Source of the DNA: Azadirachta indica
Taxonomy: Eukaryota > Streptophyta > Magnoliopsida > Sapindales > Meliaceae
DNA length: 64,000 nt
Direction of reading: 5' to 3'
Assembly: GCA_022749755.1 (NCBI GenBank)
Contig: CM040451.1
Location: forward strand, 9,127,871 to 9,191,870
The notes below the pieces were generated by a model. The model saw only the letters and a program-made list of their open reading frames with translations, was not told the origin of the DNA and made no database searches. This document shows positions 25,990-38,739 of this stretch, one piece after another. A program made the translations under genes and the position numbers. Numbering within the stretch: the stretch's first letter is position 1; each line of letters opens with the position of its first letter.

Positions 25990-26084
25990 TGTAAAATAAT
26001 GACGGCTGATCCTCTCTCAATAACAAAATAAGATATACTTTTCTTATAATCAATAATTTATTCTCCACTATTTCCATCATATTA

Positions 26085-27190
26085 TTATTGAGGATTAAAA
26101 TGTTAAATTCAAATTTTTTTTTAATTTTATTTTTTTGATAAACTTTAGAAACAAAAATATAATTATTTAAATTAAGAGATAAATTAATATACTAAAATCT
26201 TTTCAACTTTTTTTTTATTTCTTAAAAATAATTGAGTATGTAATGATTATTTTTTTTTTGTTAAAATATGTATAACATTTTATTTAATATATATTTAAAA
26301 TTATATATTTGATTCATTGTTTTCTTAAAAAATATCAAGTATATAATTAATATAATAAAATAAAATAAAAAAATAAATACATATTGTATTTATAACAAAA
26401 AAGATGATCAAAATTTTTTTAAAATTTTTCAAATAAAATAAAGTTAAACTATAAATAAAATAAAAAAATATATAAAAACAATAAATTTAATTCATATATT
26501 ATAATTATTATTCTCTTATGGCAAAATAATTATTTAGATTTTTTTATTCGTTATTAGCATTTTAATTTAGATAAAAGATCTAATATTTTTTTTCAAAAGT
26601 CAATGGGTGTATGGGGTATCCTTTATGCAAGTTAAAATGCTGATGATGAGTTGGGGCAAATCGATTAACTATTTTGCGATAAAAAATAAAAATAATAAAT
26701 TATAATATATTTCCTAAATTTAGTATTAAGTCAATGGAATCGATAATTAGATATATTTTTATAATATTATTTAATACTTTAATTTAATTCTGATTAACAA
26801 ATTTAAAATAGAATTTTGATTATCTTTATTTATAATAAATATAAAATGTATTTGTATTTTCTACTATTTATAGCAATTATGTGTTTGATAATTATTTTAA
26901 GAAAATATAATAAAAATAATATAATTGTTAATATATATTAAATAAAATATTATACATATTTTATCTAAAAAAATTTTATAATTATTATATGCTAAATTAT
27001 TATGAGAGAGTAAAAAATAAAGGTTAAAAATATTTTAAATATGAGTTTGTTTGAATTTTTTGAGTATTTAATTGAAATAAAATAAAATAATTTTTTTAGG
27101 ATTTAACATTTTAATCTCTAATATGTTAAAAAAAATGAGGACTATTTTTTTTTTCTTTTATAAAGAGAGGACTAAATTGTTGAATATGAG
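26085..27190. repeat. Degenerate palindromic repeat related to the preceding foldback
   Basis: The block near 26090 (GAGGATTAAAATGTTAAAT) recurs in inverted form near 27100 (ATTTAACATTTTAATCTC). Further inward the arms share weaker AT-rich similarity, also with the arms of 24872-25989. Borders and target duplications were not found. The right end reaches the HEMERA promoter. Confidence 0.4.
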
Positions 27191-27239
27191 AAAGGTGTAT
27201 TTTCAGAAAAAGAAAACCTAAAACGCTGCGTTTGATATC

Positions 27240-27729
27240 ATCTTATCCATTTTTAAAATTCTCACTATCAATTCCGCTTGTCGAAGTTCCACACTTACCA
27301 AAAGCTAAAACCTGAAGCTCAAAATCTCCATCAACTAAACTAAACCCTGGAATTCTAAATTCTTGCCAAGAGCTTCAGGAACAAGATTTGCTCTGCTTTT
27401 CCTCGTCAATTTCACCTCCAACTTTCGCTTAAAACGGTGCGTTTCTCAGTCTTCAATTTCACTTTCATCACTGTATAAGTTATAGTTCGGATAAGATTTT
27501 GTTTGCCTGGTTTCTTTGGAAAAGTTTCGGCTACAATTTTACATAGTAAAGGCGCCAAACAGCTGTTTGTTATCTAAAGAATCCTTGTAAAAATGGAAAA
27601 TAGGAAGTCCAAAAAGATTTTTTCGGTGCTGAATTTCATAATTCATTTAGGTGACTTGAACTTATTCGTTGTTTGGTTTCATTTTCAGTGTTCTGCAAAT
27701 TTACATGCTATATACCGAGTTAAGTAAAA
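27240..27729 (+). promoter_or_regulatory. HEMERA 5' leader, probably with a leader intron
   Basis: Composition becomes less AT-rich from about 27215. A pyrimidine tract ending ATTTTCAG at 27688 looks like a splice acceptor, and a possible donor (ACG|GTGCG) lies near 27436. This suggests a 5' UTR intron of about 250 bases before the ATG at 27730. Inference only. Confidence 0.4.
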
Positions 27730-30700
27730 ATGGGGTCGTTATCGGCTGCGTGGATGTATCAAGGTTAGTTTTTGTTAAAATTTTATTTTAATTGCTTGTA
27801 AGTTATAAGATGAAATTCAAATTATTGTTTGTTACTTCTAAATTATTGTTTCCAAATTGAATGAGAAATTCTTATTTGTGGTTAATCTCCCCATTCTTTT
27901 TGGGTTGTGACAGGTAGAGGATTGAGAGGTGTGGTTTATTCAGATGGCTTTGCTGCTGGCAAATCAAATTTCAATTACTTTCAGGTCTGATTTTTTAGTT
28001 TTCTCTCTACTATTTTCTAATACTAGCTTTACTAGTTCTTTGTTGTGTATATTTATTCCTTATTTGTTCATTCTCATTATCTCAAGATTCCATGAGATAG
28101 TCTAAGATCAGTTTTCAGTAGTTCTCTGTTGTGATCAGTTTTCAGTGGTTCTTTGTTGTGATTATTTTATTAGCCTAAGATTGTTTTTGTAGTTGTTTTA
28201 TTTTATTTTATTTTATTTTTTATCTTTTAGTTATTTTCCCTGGGTAGTGATAGTCTTAAGATGGGGAGTTGAGTATGGGAACAATTGGGGGTCTGGGATC
28301 CACATGGCCATCCCCAAAGACTAGTGTATTGGGTGGAGTCACTCATCCTATTTATTAACCCATGGATCTTCCCTTTACTACGGAAGAAACCTCTGTCAGT
28401 GGGATGTGACATTGGCCTTTTGTCTGAAAATAAAACCACCGCATTCTGGCTACCAAGGTCTGGAATGATGCCGGTTGTTGGGGCTTAGGATCCAGGTGTC
28501 CAATCTAGAAGACTAGTGCCTCATCTTAACCTATGAAGAACTGGTATTTCTGGTGACTCATTCTAACTTGATTTCAGTTGCACTTGTGTGAGTTTCTTTA
28601 GTTTAGTGGCTTGCGGCATTGAATTACTTTCTTTTTATGTAAAAGGATTCCTTTATAGCCTGATATGATTTATGCTTATAGTTTAATTGAATATGGTTGC
28701 CAGAAAAATAGAGAAAAGGAAGGCAGATTATAAGTTTGAATCATGTTAGAAAATGTAAAGACTGGGGGAACAGAAAAGACCCCCTTCTTTCATACTCCTT
28801 CCCCCAAACCTTGTAGGGAAGAAATAAAAAAGAAAAAAAATGTTAATGCATTTCAGCATAGTACACCAATCATCTAGGTTAGTTGAGGAATGCAAACCAT
28901 TTTCTAATTACCAAAGCAACAGTAAATGCAATATGCGAGTTTATATATCATTTGTTTACTTGGAGACCAAACAAAGATTTAATTAGTTTATCATTCGTAT
29001 ATTTTATGATGTTTAACATTATGTTGTTCAAATGTAGAACTTTCTATAAACTATCCAGATATCATCTGTTGGCCTTAATAGTATTTTTTTGCCATTGGTG
29101 TGGTGCTCCTGTACACATTTTTAATTTTCTGTAAACCCCCCAGACATCATTTGTAGGTTCTTTTCCAGCGGGAATACTGCGAATTACAGTTGGTATGAAA
29201 CCAAGGAGCCCTTCTGTACTTCCTTGTATAAAGTGTGAGAAGAATGATGAATCATCTGAATATGTGTCTGTTGAGCGTCCTCCCTACTATAGTTATATGG
29301 ACTCAACATCTGGGCAGCTTGAACCAGCCTCTGGTGCTCGTGCAAGTATTCCAGGAGAGGAGTACTGGCCAGAAGGCACTGCTAGTCGAGTAAGGGCTGC
29401 AAGGGCTCCTGAGCCGACTGGTGAGTCAAGAGGATCTCCCTCCTATGGAAAACATCCTGGGAGTAGGAGGAAGAAGTATAAAACATCTGCTTCTGTTTCT
29501 GAATCTTCTGAAGTTTCTGTGGAATCAACTGTTTCTGTGGCACCTGAAATCTCTGAGGACACAACGGAAGATTCTAAAGATTCCCCATCCGAGTACGTTG
29601 TTTATCAGACAGAGCCTGTGGAAGAAGAAACTGGCTATGAATTGGACAAAAAGCTTGGACGCCCGCATCCTTTCATTGATCCCAAAGTGAAGAAGCCAAT
29701 AGAGGAGCCACTAACTAGTGAAGAATTATGGTGGAACTGGAGAAAGCCAGACAAGGAACAATGGTCTAGATGGCAAAGAAGGCGACCTGATGTTGAAACG
29801 GTTAGTGGATGTAATAAATAAATAATTAATAATGAAAAGACAGGCATCTTTAACTTATAAAATGGATAATGCTCTTGTACACAAGTCAGCTCCTGCTCAA
29901 AAGACAATAATTTTCTCTTCTGTGTTTACTCTGAACTGAATTATCTTTTGATTTTTGTAGGTTTTTCTCAAAGCAATGGCAGAGACTGGGCAAGTAAAGC
30001 TTTATGGCGAACATCCAACATTAACTGAAACTTCCCTTTACAGAGCTAGGCGGCATCTTTTCAAGGAAGAAAGGTTTCATACATGCGTACACAGGCTCTT
30101 AGTTCCATGGTTCAGTGTTTATTTGACATCTCTTTTGTTTGTTGGTTTCTCCCTCGATCTCTTTCCAGTCACACACATCCAAAATGGTTTTCAGTTTAGA
30201 AGAATGAGACAGGGTATACTAATTTAGGTGACACAGAACTTCCTTCTCCTAGGAAAATAGAGAAAAGGAAACTGGACCATGATATGGTAAGTGGGCTGTA
30301 AATTGGTAGAAGTTGGGCATGAAAAAGGTTGTAGTATAAGTTGATTGGTAGAAATATGGTTATGCCTCGTGATTTTGAAATACCTAGCCACTAGCAAGCC
30401 GTTCAAAATCTTGTAGGACAATCTGCAACACTAACTGTTTAGATTTTATATGTTCTTTTCAATCAAGTTCTCCCTAGCAATTCCAAGGTGAAGATTTTAC
30501 ATTTATGAAAGCTTCAACAAAATGTCTAAAAGTAAGACAAAATAGACGGAAACTTCTTTGCTGTGACCTTGTTTCTGTTAGATAAAACAAATCCTGATTT
30601 AGAAGGAGATGTGTGACAAGCAAAGAGAACAAAACATGCTATGCTAATATCTTTGAAATCCATCCATAGAATTATCACAATCTGCATAAAACTATCTTGC

Positions 30701-30740
30701 TTACCATGACTGGTGATAAAAATGTGTTCTTATTTCTTTT

Positions 30741-30781
<41 letters not shown>

Positions 30782-33700
30782 AACGGTGAAGTTTGTTTTC
30801 ACTCATCCTCACAGGCTCAAACTATGTTTTGTTAAAGTACTTCACAACCTGATTGGTTGACTTTAAAAACACTTTGCATTTCTGTTAATGAAATGAAATG
30901 TGAATATTTTGTTCATTTTATAGACTTAAAGCAGAACAAGAGAGGCTGGAAAGAATAGGGCCAATGGCATACTATTCTGAATGGGTAAAAGCTTGGAAGG
31001 GGGACACATCACGTGAAGCTATTCAGAAACATTACGAGGAGACTGGCGAAGATGAAAATATGCAGCTAGTTGAAATGTTTTGTCATCAAACAGCTGAAGA
31101 ATTTCGTATAATGATGGGGACTGATGTTCGTATTAAAAGGGATCCTTTAGCAATGCGAATGAGGGAAGATCAAATAAAACAAAGTATCTACTCCATGACT
31201 AATAAGTTACATCCCACAACTTTTCCTAAATCTTCCATTTTCATTCTCCAATTTTTTGTTGTAATTCCCAACTTCTGTTTTTCTTTTTTTTTTTTTTATC
31301 ATAAGTTGGGAACTATATGAAAGAGTTGGAGATTACAACGGAAGAATTGGAAAAAATTGAGGGATATATGGATCATGCATATGTACCATAGGCCTATCCA
31401 TAAGTGTGTGCATAATATCCATGTCTTCGTCTGTTATCATTTTCATTTATCATCTCAATCTTTCTCTTCGGCATGATGAGTTCCTTATTTTGCCAATATG
31501 ATAAGAGCATTAGTCAGTTGAGTGGTATTTACTTATTTGACATAAATATGTTTTGCTAGTTATGTGGTGTTTACTTAACTGGCAGTTAAGTAAATATGTA
31601 TGACATATTTACTGACAATTAGTCAGTAAAGTGGTATTTACTTATTTGACATAAATGTGTTTTGCCATCTGCAGAAAAAGAAAAAGATTAATTTCTTTAC
31701 CCCATCCATCTCTGTGTCAGAATTTCAAAATATGTCATCTCAGCATTGGCTGTATTTCACTTGTCATTTAGCCTGTTTGGGGCATGATTGATGGGCTTCC
31801 TGTCTTTGTTTATCAAAAACATGCTTCTAGAAGAAAGCACAGAACAGTTTTCTGTTGTTTCCTGGATAGAAATAATGTTTATTTGCTTTTAAACTTGCAG
31901 TTTCTGATAACTCGGTAATGAAAATTAAGATTCTTTTAAGATAAAAATATCGCATGAAAAATATTTTGCAGTATGATCATCCCAAAAATTTTCTGAAATT
32001 GCTGGAAAGCAACATTAATCTGTTCTTAAGGGAAGGGGTGATTATGAATAGATCTGCTGAGAGCAGTTCTTGGAAACAGTTAGCCAACAAGTATACAAAT
32101 CAAGAAAACAAAAGTATTTTGATCAGAAAAATGTTTTAGAAGCAGGGAATCATGCATGGTCATAATCTTGTTTTATTTTTTCTGTCTTCTATTTAGTAAT
32201 ATGATTATGAATTTCTGTTTTAGAAACAGGGAATCATGCATGGTCATAGTCTTGTTTTATTTTTTCTGTCTTCTGTTTAGTAATATGATTATGAATTTCT
32301 GTGATAACATCTATTAAGCATATATATTATAGTCACTAAATGAAGCATTCATAATGGTCTTGATTATGATTTAGTTGTAAAGGACAATATATGATAATTT
32401 GCAGTCTTTTATTTTCTCTCCCATGCTTTCTTACAATATTCTGGTGGTTGATAAATTTGTTGGCCCTTGCAGTATGGGGTGGAGATCCAGTTTACCCAAC
32501 TGTGAACTATATTCAAGATCCAAATGAGGTGATTGATTACAGGGGTCCAGATTTCCATGAACCAACTCCCAATATGCTGGCTTTTCTGAAGGAGGTAATT
32601 CTATTCTAGTTAAGAATTTGTTTCACTTATTTTAATAACGTTCATGTCAGTCTATGAAGCAAATTTTGTGTCTGTAAATGGAAGACAAGTGATAGCAGGC
32701 CCAATATCTGAGTGTTTTTTAAAGCTTTTAGCTTTTGTAGCTATCTTGTCTTTTATCTTCTTAAGTAAAAATAAAATCAAATAGCTTATGTCTTAGTAAT
32801 TGCTGGGGAGAAATGACAGCAAGTGCTGTAGTGTATACTTCTACTTTTTGGCTACCAACCTCTCATGTGTTATTGCTCTACTCGATAAATTATTTTCATT
32901 TTTTTGTTTCCCTTTTAATACATTTGGCTTGTTTTAATTTTGATGTCCTGCATTAAGTTACTGAAGTGTTGTCAGTGTTTGCGATGGCAACTATGACTAT
33001 GGTCTTATTCTTCCAGTGCTGACCTTTTCTTACTGTGACCAGCATGGAAAAGTCATATCAAGAGAGGAGCTGGAAAAAATTCTAGCAAAAGAAAAGACTG
33101 AAGAACTTGAGGTAAAGTGCAAATTTTTCTGGTAAATAATGTTTTTCATGAAATTTCTGGAGGTTTATCTCTCATGTTTACCCAAACACTTTTATTATGA
33201 TTCAAGACATCTTTTCTTCATGTTCTCTGCATCTGTTTGTTTTGTTCTAAATTGAGCATTGCACAAATTTTCTCTTTGTAATCCTTATTGTTTCTTAGAC
33301 CAATGTGTTTAATTATCTCATAATATCATCTACATGAGAATAGTTTCACCTGAAGTAAAAGTAGACTGTAAGAAAGCTACTCTCAGACGTGCTGGGTCAC
33401 ATTGTAATTTTTATAACGGGACATCCTTCTGGGAAAATCATTCCTGAGATGGGCTTCTGAAAAAAACATAGTTTAGCCCCCAGTTACACTCTTCTCATCC
33501 TCCATCCCCTGGATAATAGTTGGCATTGACAATATTCTCAATCGTGGACCACAGTCTTCATCTTGAGCTGTGAATTTCTTACTTAAAATAAGATAACTTC
33601 ACTTGCAAAGTAATATAGAGGATGGAAAATTTCAACTGTAAGAAAGAGAGAATGCAAGATACTTCCTATCAATTTGTTATTTCAATTCAAATTAGTGAAA

Positions 33701-34758
33701 GTATGACAATATACCAAGTTGATAGACTCTGTATTAATGGAAGAGAGATCAAATTCAGTATCCACTTAGAATATGGAAAACAAATCAAGATTTTGATTTC
33801 CAGATTTGTTGTAACATCAGGCAAAGCTTTTGTTAAAAGCATATCCCATTGAAACACATGAAAAGAAGGGGATGGACGGATGAGAAGCATGTAGACAGTA
33901 GCACACAAAGAACACTGCAATTCAGTAGTTTGAAAGGCATATGAACTGACGTGTTGGTTTTTGACAATTTGATTTGTCAAAAGATTCGTTACCCAAGTAG
34001 GTTGGTGATACTGAGTCAAATGCTTGAGCAAATATCAATTCTCACTAAGAGGAAACACAACTAATTAATGCTTGTTTTTTGATGTCTTGCAATTATCAGA
34101 TGACAGATATGGATGAAGCTATGGCACAAGCTGTTGACATTGGTGAAAAAGATGTGAGTATCACTGCTTTATTCTACTTTATTTATCTGCAATCATTTGT
34201 CCTTTCAATTATCTATGTGTGCAATTGGAAAATGTCGATCTATAAATTTCCTGCTCCAGTCAGGTTGTTTTATTGAGTACTTGCATATTGCAATAGGAGG
34301 AAGACGAAGATAGTGATGCCGATGCTGATGATGAAGAAGAGGAGAAAATTACAAGGAATTGGAGCGTCCTGAAAAGTACACCTCAGCTTCAAAAGTCAAA
34401 GGTGAATATGATTTCTTGATCCTACTCAGGAAGTGCTGAAAAGGCTATAAGACCAGAACATTCCACTATAGTTCATTAAGTCACTTATTAGTACAAGGAA
34501 TCACACAACCTGAATAACAATATTTCGAAAATTATGGTTATTTATTCCAACCCCAATTTATTAGCATATATCTCATGTTTCAAATCGATCCCCAATGCAT
34601 CTACTTACCAAACCTATACATGTAATCTGTTCATATATCCCCTCTGTTTAAAACTGCAGGCTAAGCCAAAAAAGGATGATCAGATGTCTTTAGAAGAGGC
34701 TGTAGACGATTCCGAGAACTTGACAGATTTTCTGCTAGACTTTGAAGAAGAAGAGTGA
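27730..34758 (+). CDS. HMR: HEMERA / pTAC12 (PAP5), plastid transcription and phytochrome signalling protein
   Basis: Ten coding exons: 27730-27763, 27914-27984, 29144-29800, 29961-30073, 30924-31183, 32473-32594, 33043-33111, 34100-34153, 34297-34401, 34660-34758. All have GT-AG introns and consistent phase, summing to 1584 nt, 527 aa, the length recalled for Arabidopsis HMR (At2g34640). In Arabidopsis the protein is dual-targeted: a subunit associated with the plastid-encoded RNA polymerase, and a nuclear transactivator needed for phytochrome signalling and PIF turnover. Seen here: an N-terminal leader suited to a transit peptide; the HPYHSYM-like block (PPYYSYMDSTSG); the EEYWPEGTASRVRAARAPEP segment; a Ser/Glu-rich low-complexity linker; the highly conserved WWNWRKPDKEQWSRWQRRRP and VKLYGEHPTLTETSLYRARR core; IWGGDPVYPTVNYIQDPNEV; and an acidic C-terminus ending DFEEEE, matching the known activation-domain end. 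No lesions seen. Confidence 0.95.
28225..28565. repeat. GC-richer insertion-like block in HEMERA intron 2
   Basis: Composition differs sharply from the AT-rich intron around it. It contains a degenerate internal repeat: GGATCCA followed by AGACTAGTG occurs at about 28297-28327 and again at about 28489-28517. It probably marks an old insertion. No terminal repeats or coding region could be established. Confidence 0.35.
30744..30778. repeat. (AT)n microsatellite in HEMERA intron 4
   Basis: Perfect AT dinucleotide run of about 35 bases. Confidence 0.9.
32133..32300. repeat. 84-bp tandem duplication in HEMERA intron 5
   Basis: Two adjacent, almost identical copies (32133-32216 and 32217-32300), each beginning GTTTTAGAA and containing CAGGGAATCATGCATGGTCA. 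Only a few substitutions separate them, so the event is recent. Confidence 0.88.
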
Positions 34759-35160
34759 TTCTTATTCTTGCTTACAACAAAATCGAAGTGCCTGTTATGA
34801 AGAAACAAAGTTGGTCAGGTGAGGATTATGGTAAACAATGATTGTCTTCAAAAACACTCCTCTCCTTTTTATGACAAATATGAGCCCTTGTAGCTAGTTG
34901 ATTGTGTGTCATCTTCAACGCAATTGTGATGAAGCAAAAGTTGACAATTAAACAAACATTTTAGCATCAAATTTTAAAGCTATGGTTGATGCTGCATGCT
35001 CATGTTTCAGACAAAATCGGCAAGTTCTCCCTTATATGCAAAGAGTTTTTGATAATTTTTATAGAAATTGAGAGTGGTATTGACAAGAATTATAATAAAT
35101 AAGTCTTCAGTTTTTTTTTTCCTATGATGTGTTTGGTTAGTAAGAACTTGGAAGAAAATA
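34759..35160 (+). other. HEMERA 3' UTR and short intergenic segment
   Basis: Sequence directly after the HEMERA stop; presumably the 3' UTR, then AT-rich DNA. The left end of the LTP duplication complex begins near 35160. Confidence 0.5.
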
Positions 35161-36166
35161 TTAATATCTATACGTAGACAAAGTTAAAAACATAAATAAT
35201 GGTATTTAAACTATATATATTAACAAACATATTCTTAAGTCTCATCTTATAGTATCAGTTTAAAATGTTAATAAAGGCTACAATTAGGATTTAAATGCAA
35301 ATTTAGGTCAAAATTAAGTTTATTGGTAATAAAAGATGCCTGGAATTTACATGTATGGTACAACATCTATTGTTCTTCAAGTTGCATGCATTACGAAAAG
35401 GAAATTAAATAATATTATATATATATATATATGTATAATACTCAATTTCCAGGGGGAGAAAGCAACATAAACTCAATAAACTTAGTCTAAAGTATTGAAC
35501 TAACAGTAAATTATTAAATATAATCTATAGTGCCTTTTTTAATACGTTAATTATAATTTTTATATATCTACATTTGTTGTGTAATAAAAAATAATTAATA
35601 TGAAAGTTAATTGTCAATAGTTATAGAATTTCCTTTCATCGACCTGTAATAATAAGTTTTGAGTCATATGTGGGTATTCACTTAATTTTAAAAATAGATT
35701 ATCTCAATATTATTTTAATATATTATGAAATAATCTATTTGATTAATTAGCATAAACTTTCTTATGTTAGGAAAGTTTTGGTGAAAAAATTTCAACGAGT
35801 CTATTAAAGGAAATAATCTCATTTATTTTAATATTTTATTTTTTATTAATTTCACTGAAAAATATGGTGTTAAATGATATAAAAACATGTTTATATACAT
35901 AAAATACCAACATATATATTTTTATTTTAAAATCGATTAATTGCCACATAGATAATAATATTAAGGATAAATAATTTAAATGCATGATATAATTTTATCA
36001 GCTAATCTCGTTAATAGCATAACAGGCGACACTTTTATCCCCAAAAAAGCTAAAATAATTTAAAGATTATTAATTTATCAACGCTATACATAGCTTTGAA
36101 TGAAGTAGCCTGTCTTGGATACCTTCTGTAAACTTGATTCCATTAGCATATTCTGATTGCTCTCTG

Positions 36167-36176
36167 TATATATAGC
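36167..36176 (+). promoter_or_regulatory. TATA box of the LTP pseudogene
   Basis: GTATATATAG about 85 bases before the dead ATG, at the same spacing as in the intact copy. Confidence 0.55.
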
Positions 36177-36256
36177 CATGCAGCTAGTCTCATATTTGCA
36201 TTCAACAAGCAACAAGAAAACAATTCCAAAAAACAAATATTGATTCCGAAAACAAA

Positions 36257-36649
36257 ATGAGATTCTTCAACAAAGCATTGCTCCTCCTCTTGGTGGTAGC
36301 TAGTGCTAGTCACAAAGGCCAGCAGCACAATATTACCAACAAACCCTAATGCCATCTGCTAAATTTTGCCGATCAATATCAGACCCTGTAACGGAACCCT
36401 CCGGGCCAGACCGTTGGCCGGCTGTGTGCCTGTAGATGGTTGCCTTGCCTTTCAAGTTACCCAAGCATTTTCTCCCTTCTTAGGGATAAGAACAACATGT
36501 GAATGTGCTCGTCTGAGGCAGGCGCTGCAAATGCAACCCTGACGCAGAGCCCCAGGCGGAACACAGCTTTCTCCGTCTCTGCACAAATTCAGGCAGCATG
36601 TGGTGTCAACCTTGGTTTTTGCCTTGAGGCTAGTGCTTCTTGTCCGTGA
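36257..36649 (+). pseudogene. LTP-like gene, broken inverted copy
   Basis: Clearly homologous to the intact LTP-like gene at 42927-43343, but on the opposite strand. The first codons (ATG AGA TTC TTC AAC AAA GCA) match. A 4-base gain near 36298-36301 in the signal-peptide region then shifts the frame, so translation stops at an early TAA. Further damage in the ancestral frame includes a TCA-to-TAA change next to the first cysteine, loss of the first Cys of the CC pair (TGT to GGT), and a shortened, deleted Pro/Ala-rich segment after the CXC motif. The promoter TATA and downstream flank are still alignable, so this is a genomic duplicate, not a retrocopy. Confidence 0.9.
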
Positions 36650-36761
36650 ACAATATCCGTGGGTATTAGCAGTTATACTACTACTATTGTTATGTACTGC
36701 TAAATAAATTAATAAGTTCAAACAATAATTAATTAAGCTTCCCATGAACGAATTCATCAAA

Positions 36762-36785
36762 TAATAAATAAATAAATAAATAAAT
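36762..36785. repeat. (AATA)n microsatellite
   Basis: Short AAAT-type tetranucleotide run just downstream of the LTP pseudogene, on the arm of the inverted duplication. Confidence 0.7.
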
Positions 36786-37544
36786 TTCACAGGCTTTTTT
36801 ATCTATATATCTATGAAATCTGTGTACTTGTTATCAGAAGTGCTTAAAGTCATATAGCAGTTCTGTTAACTAATTATACGAAGAAAATAAAAATATGCTT
36901 AATCATTATGAGCATTTAATTTTTCTCTCTTGATCTATTCTTTCCTTTGCTTTTTGGTTTTATTAAGGTTTTCATAATATGGGGATGTTAGTATTTGATT
37001 TTCTTACAAAAATCGAACTTATAACATATATATATATATATAGAATAAAGACTTAATCTGAAGTAAAATTTATTAAACAGAGTCATTATTAAATTGATTT
37101 AATGACACTCATTTCGTTATCTTTTGTATAAATTTAATTCTGTCTTGTGAAATAATTTAATGGCTCCTTTTTAATTATATCAATAATTTTTTCTGTATAA
37201 ATGGTGGATCAAATGACAATGATGATTGTATGAGTGTGGAGATCAATTAACAAATCTCAAAAGTATCAAGGATGATTGACATTAATACTTCTGAATTTTT
37301 AAATTAATAACAAAAACGTATTAAAAAAATAAAAAAAATTTATATATATATATATATTTAATATTTTACAATTTAATATAATATCAAATATATAACTGTA
37401 TTAAATTTAACATAATACAATAAAATGCTATTTATTTATTTTAATACAATTTAATACATATTACCAAATTTACTCTAAGCAACTCACCAAAAATTAAAAA
37501 CGAAAAAAGACATTTCAGGCACGAGGGAGTGGGTTCTAGTCCTA

Positions 37545-38000
37545 CACTTTGACAGGACTCTCCATCTTTGTGGTGGGAATTTCTCACTATTTATAGGTAG
37601 ATAACCTTTACAATACGAGAATAAATATCTCATATATTATGATAGAATTTTTTTTGGTAATTTTTCAATAATTGTGTATAAATAACCTCTATAATATGAG
37701 GGTCGATATCACATACATTGTACGTAAATATTTGGGGTATATTACAACATATTTTGTGATGAAAATTTCCCACTAATTGTGTATAAATACCCTCTACAAT
37801 ATGAGGGTAGATGTCACATACATTATACGTAGATGTTTAAAATATGCTACAATTATTAGATAACACTTACAACATTGTAAATATTTAAGATATATTACAA
37901 CATATTGTATGTAGATGATGGAGATTTAAACACTTAATTGATATCTGACATAAATATTAATAACTTGTAACATTGTAATATTAAAAAAAAAAAAAGTAGA
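37545..38000. repeat. Insertion with ~105-bp internal tandem repeats, unique to arm 1
   Basis: Arm 2 lacks most of this block. The motif TTGTGTATAAATA occurs at 37672 and 37777 (period 105), with a weaker first unit from about 37575. It lies next to a B-box-like GGTTCTAGTCC at about 37530-37540, so it may be the expanded body of a tRNA-derived SINE. It ends in an A-run near 37983-37996. Confidence 0.45.
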
Positions 38001-38479
38001 ATCATTTTAATTTAGAAGAATAAATGTATTTTTAAAAAAAGATTTTTTTATGTATAATTAAAAATTAAAAATTTTAGAATTTAATTATAATTTCCTAAAT
38101 CGTTTGAGAAATGAGAAACCAATTCCCAATTTATTAACTAATATTAATTAATACAAAGACAATATTATATGCATGCATAACATAAGATTTGGTAACACAA
38201 GTAAAAAATATGTTTTACTTTTAAATTTAATGTTTTTTTTTTAAGTAAGTGACAATTCAACATAGTATATATTAAAACAAACTAAATTTTATGGCATTAC
38301 TAAATCCCACAAACACTAATTATTTAATTATAAGATGTCGCTACGTACTATATTTTTTGAAAATAATACATACCTAAGTTTTTAGATTGTATTAGATACT
38401 CGTACGTTTTGAAGAAATAAGGAGATATCTTTATCACTTAGTTTTCTCACTTTGAATAATTAATCCCCGCTATTATTTA

Positions 38480-38660
38480 TAATATATGAGTAGAGATGAC
38501 AATAGGCTGAGAACGAGCCGAGAATCTCAATTCCTATCCCCGTCCTTGATTGGCAAAGGATCCCAATTCTAAGCCCATTCTCACTAACGGGCTAAAGATA
38601 TTCCCGCATTTGGAATTAATCTTCGGCCCATCTCCATTACCCATTTGACTATTTCTTTTT
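38480..38660. repeat. Probable dispersed repeat with CCCG/GGCCC-rich phrases
   Basis: A short GC-richer stretch (TCCTATCCCCGTCC, CTCACTAACGGGC, TATTCCCGC) in AT-rich DNA resembles a common plant dispersed repeat. Family assignment is from memory and tentative. Confidence 0.3.
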
Positions 38661-38739
38661 AGAAATTAAAATTTCTCGATTTTTAATTATTTTTTCAAAG
38701 TTTTATCACAAATAATGATTACATCATAAATAAATTAAA

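Larger units (their letters stand above)
35165..38340. repeat. Inverted-duplication arm 1 of the LTP complex
   Basis: This segment aligns, reversed, with about 41440-45110. Matching blocks are seen at both ends and throughout: the outer block near 35221-35400 against 44930-45060; the LTP coding region (36257-36649 against 42927-43343); GATAACGAAATGAGGCC near 42460 against its reverse near 37110; and CAATATTATATGCATGC near 38160 against its reverse near 41600. Divergence is moderate, with several indels. Confidence 0.75.
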
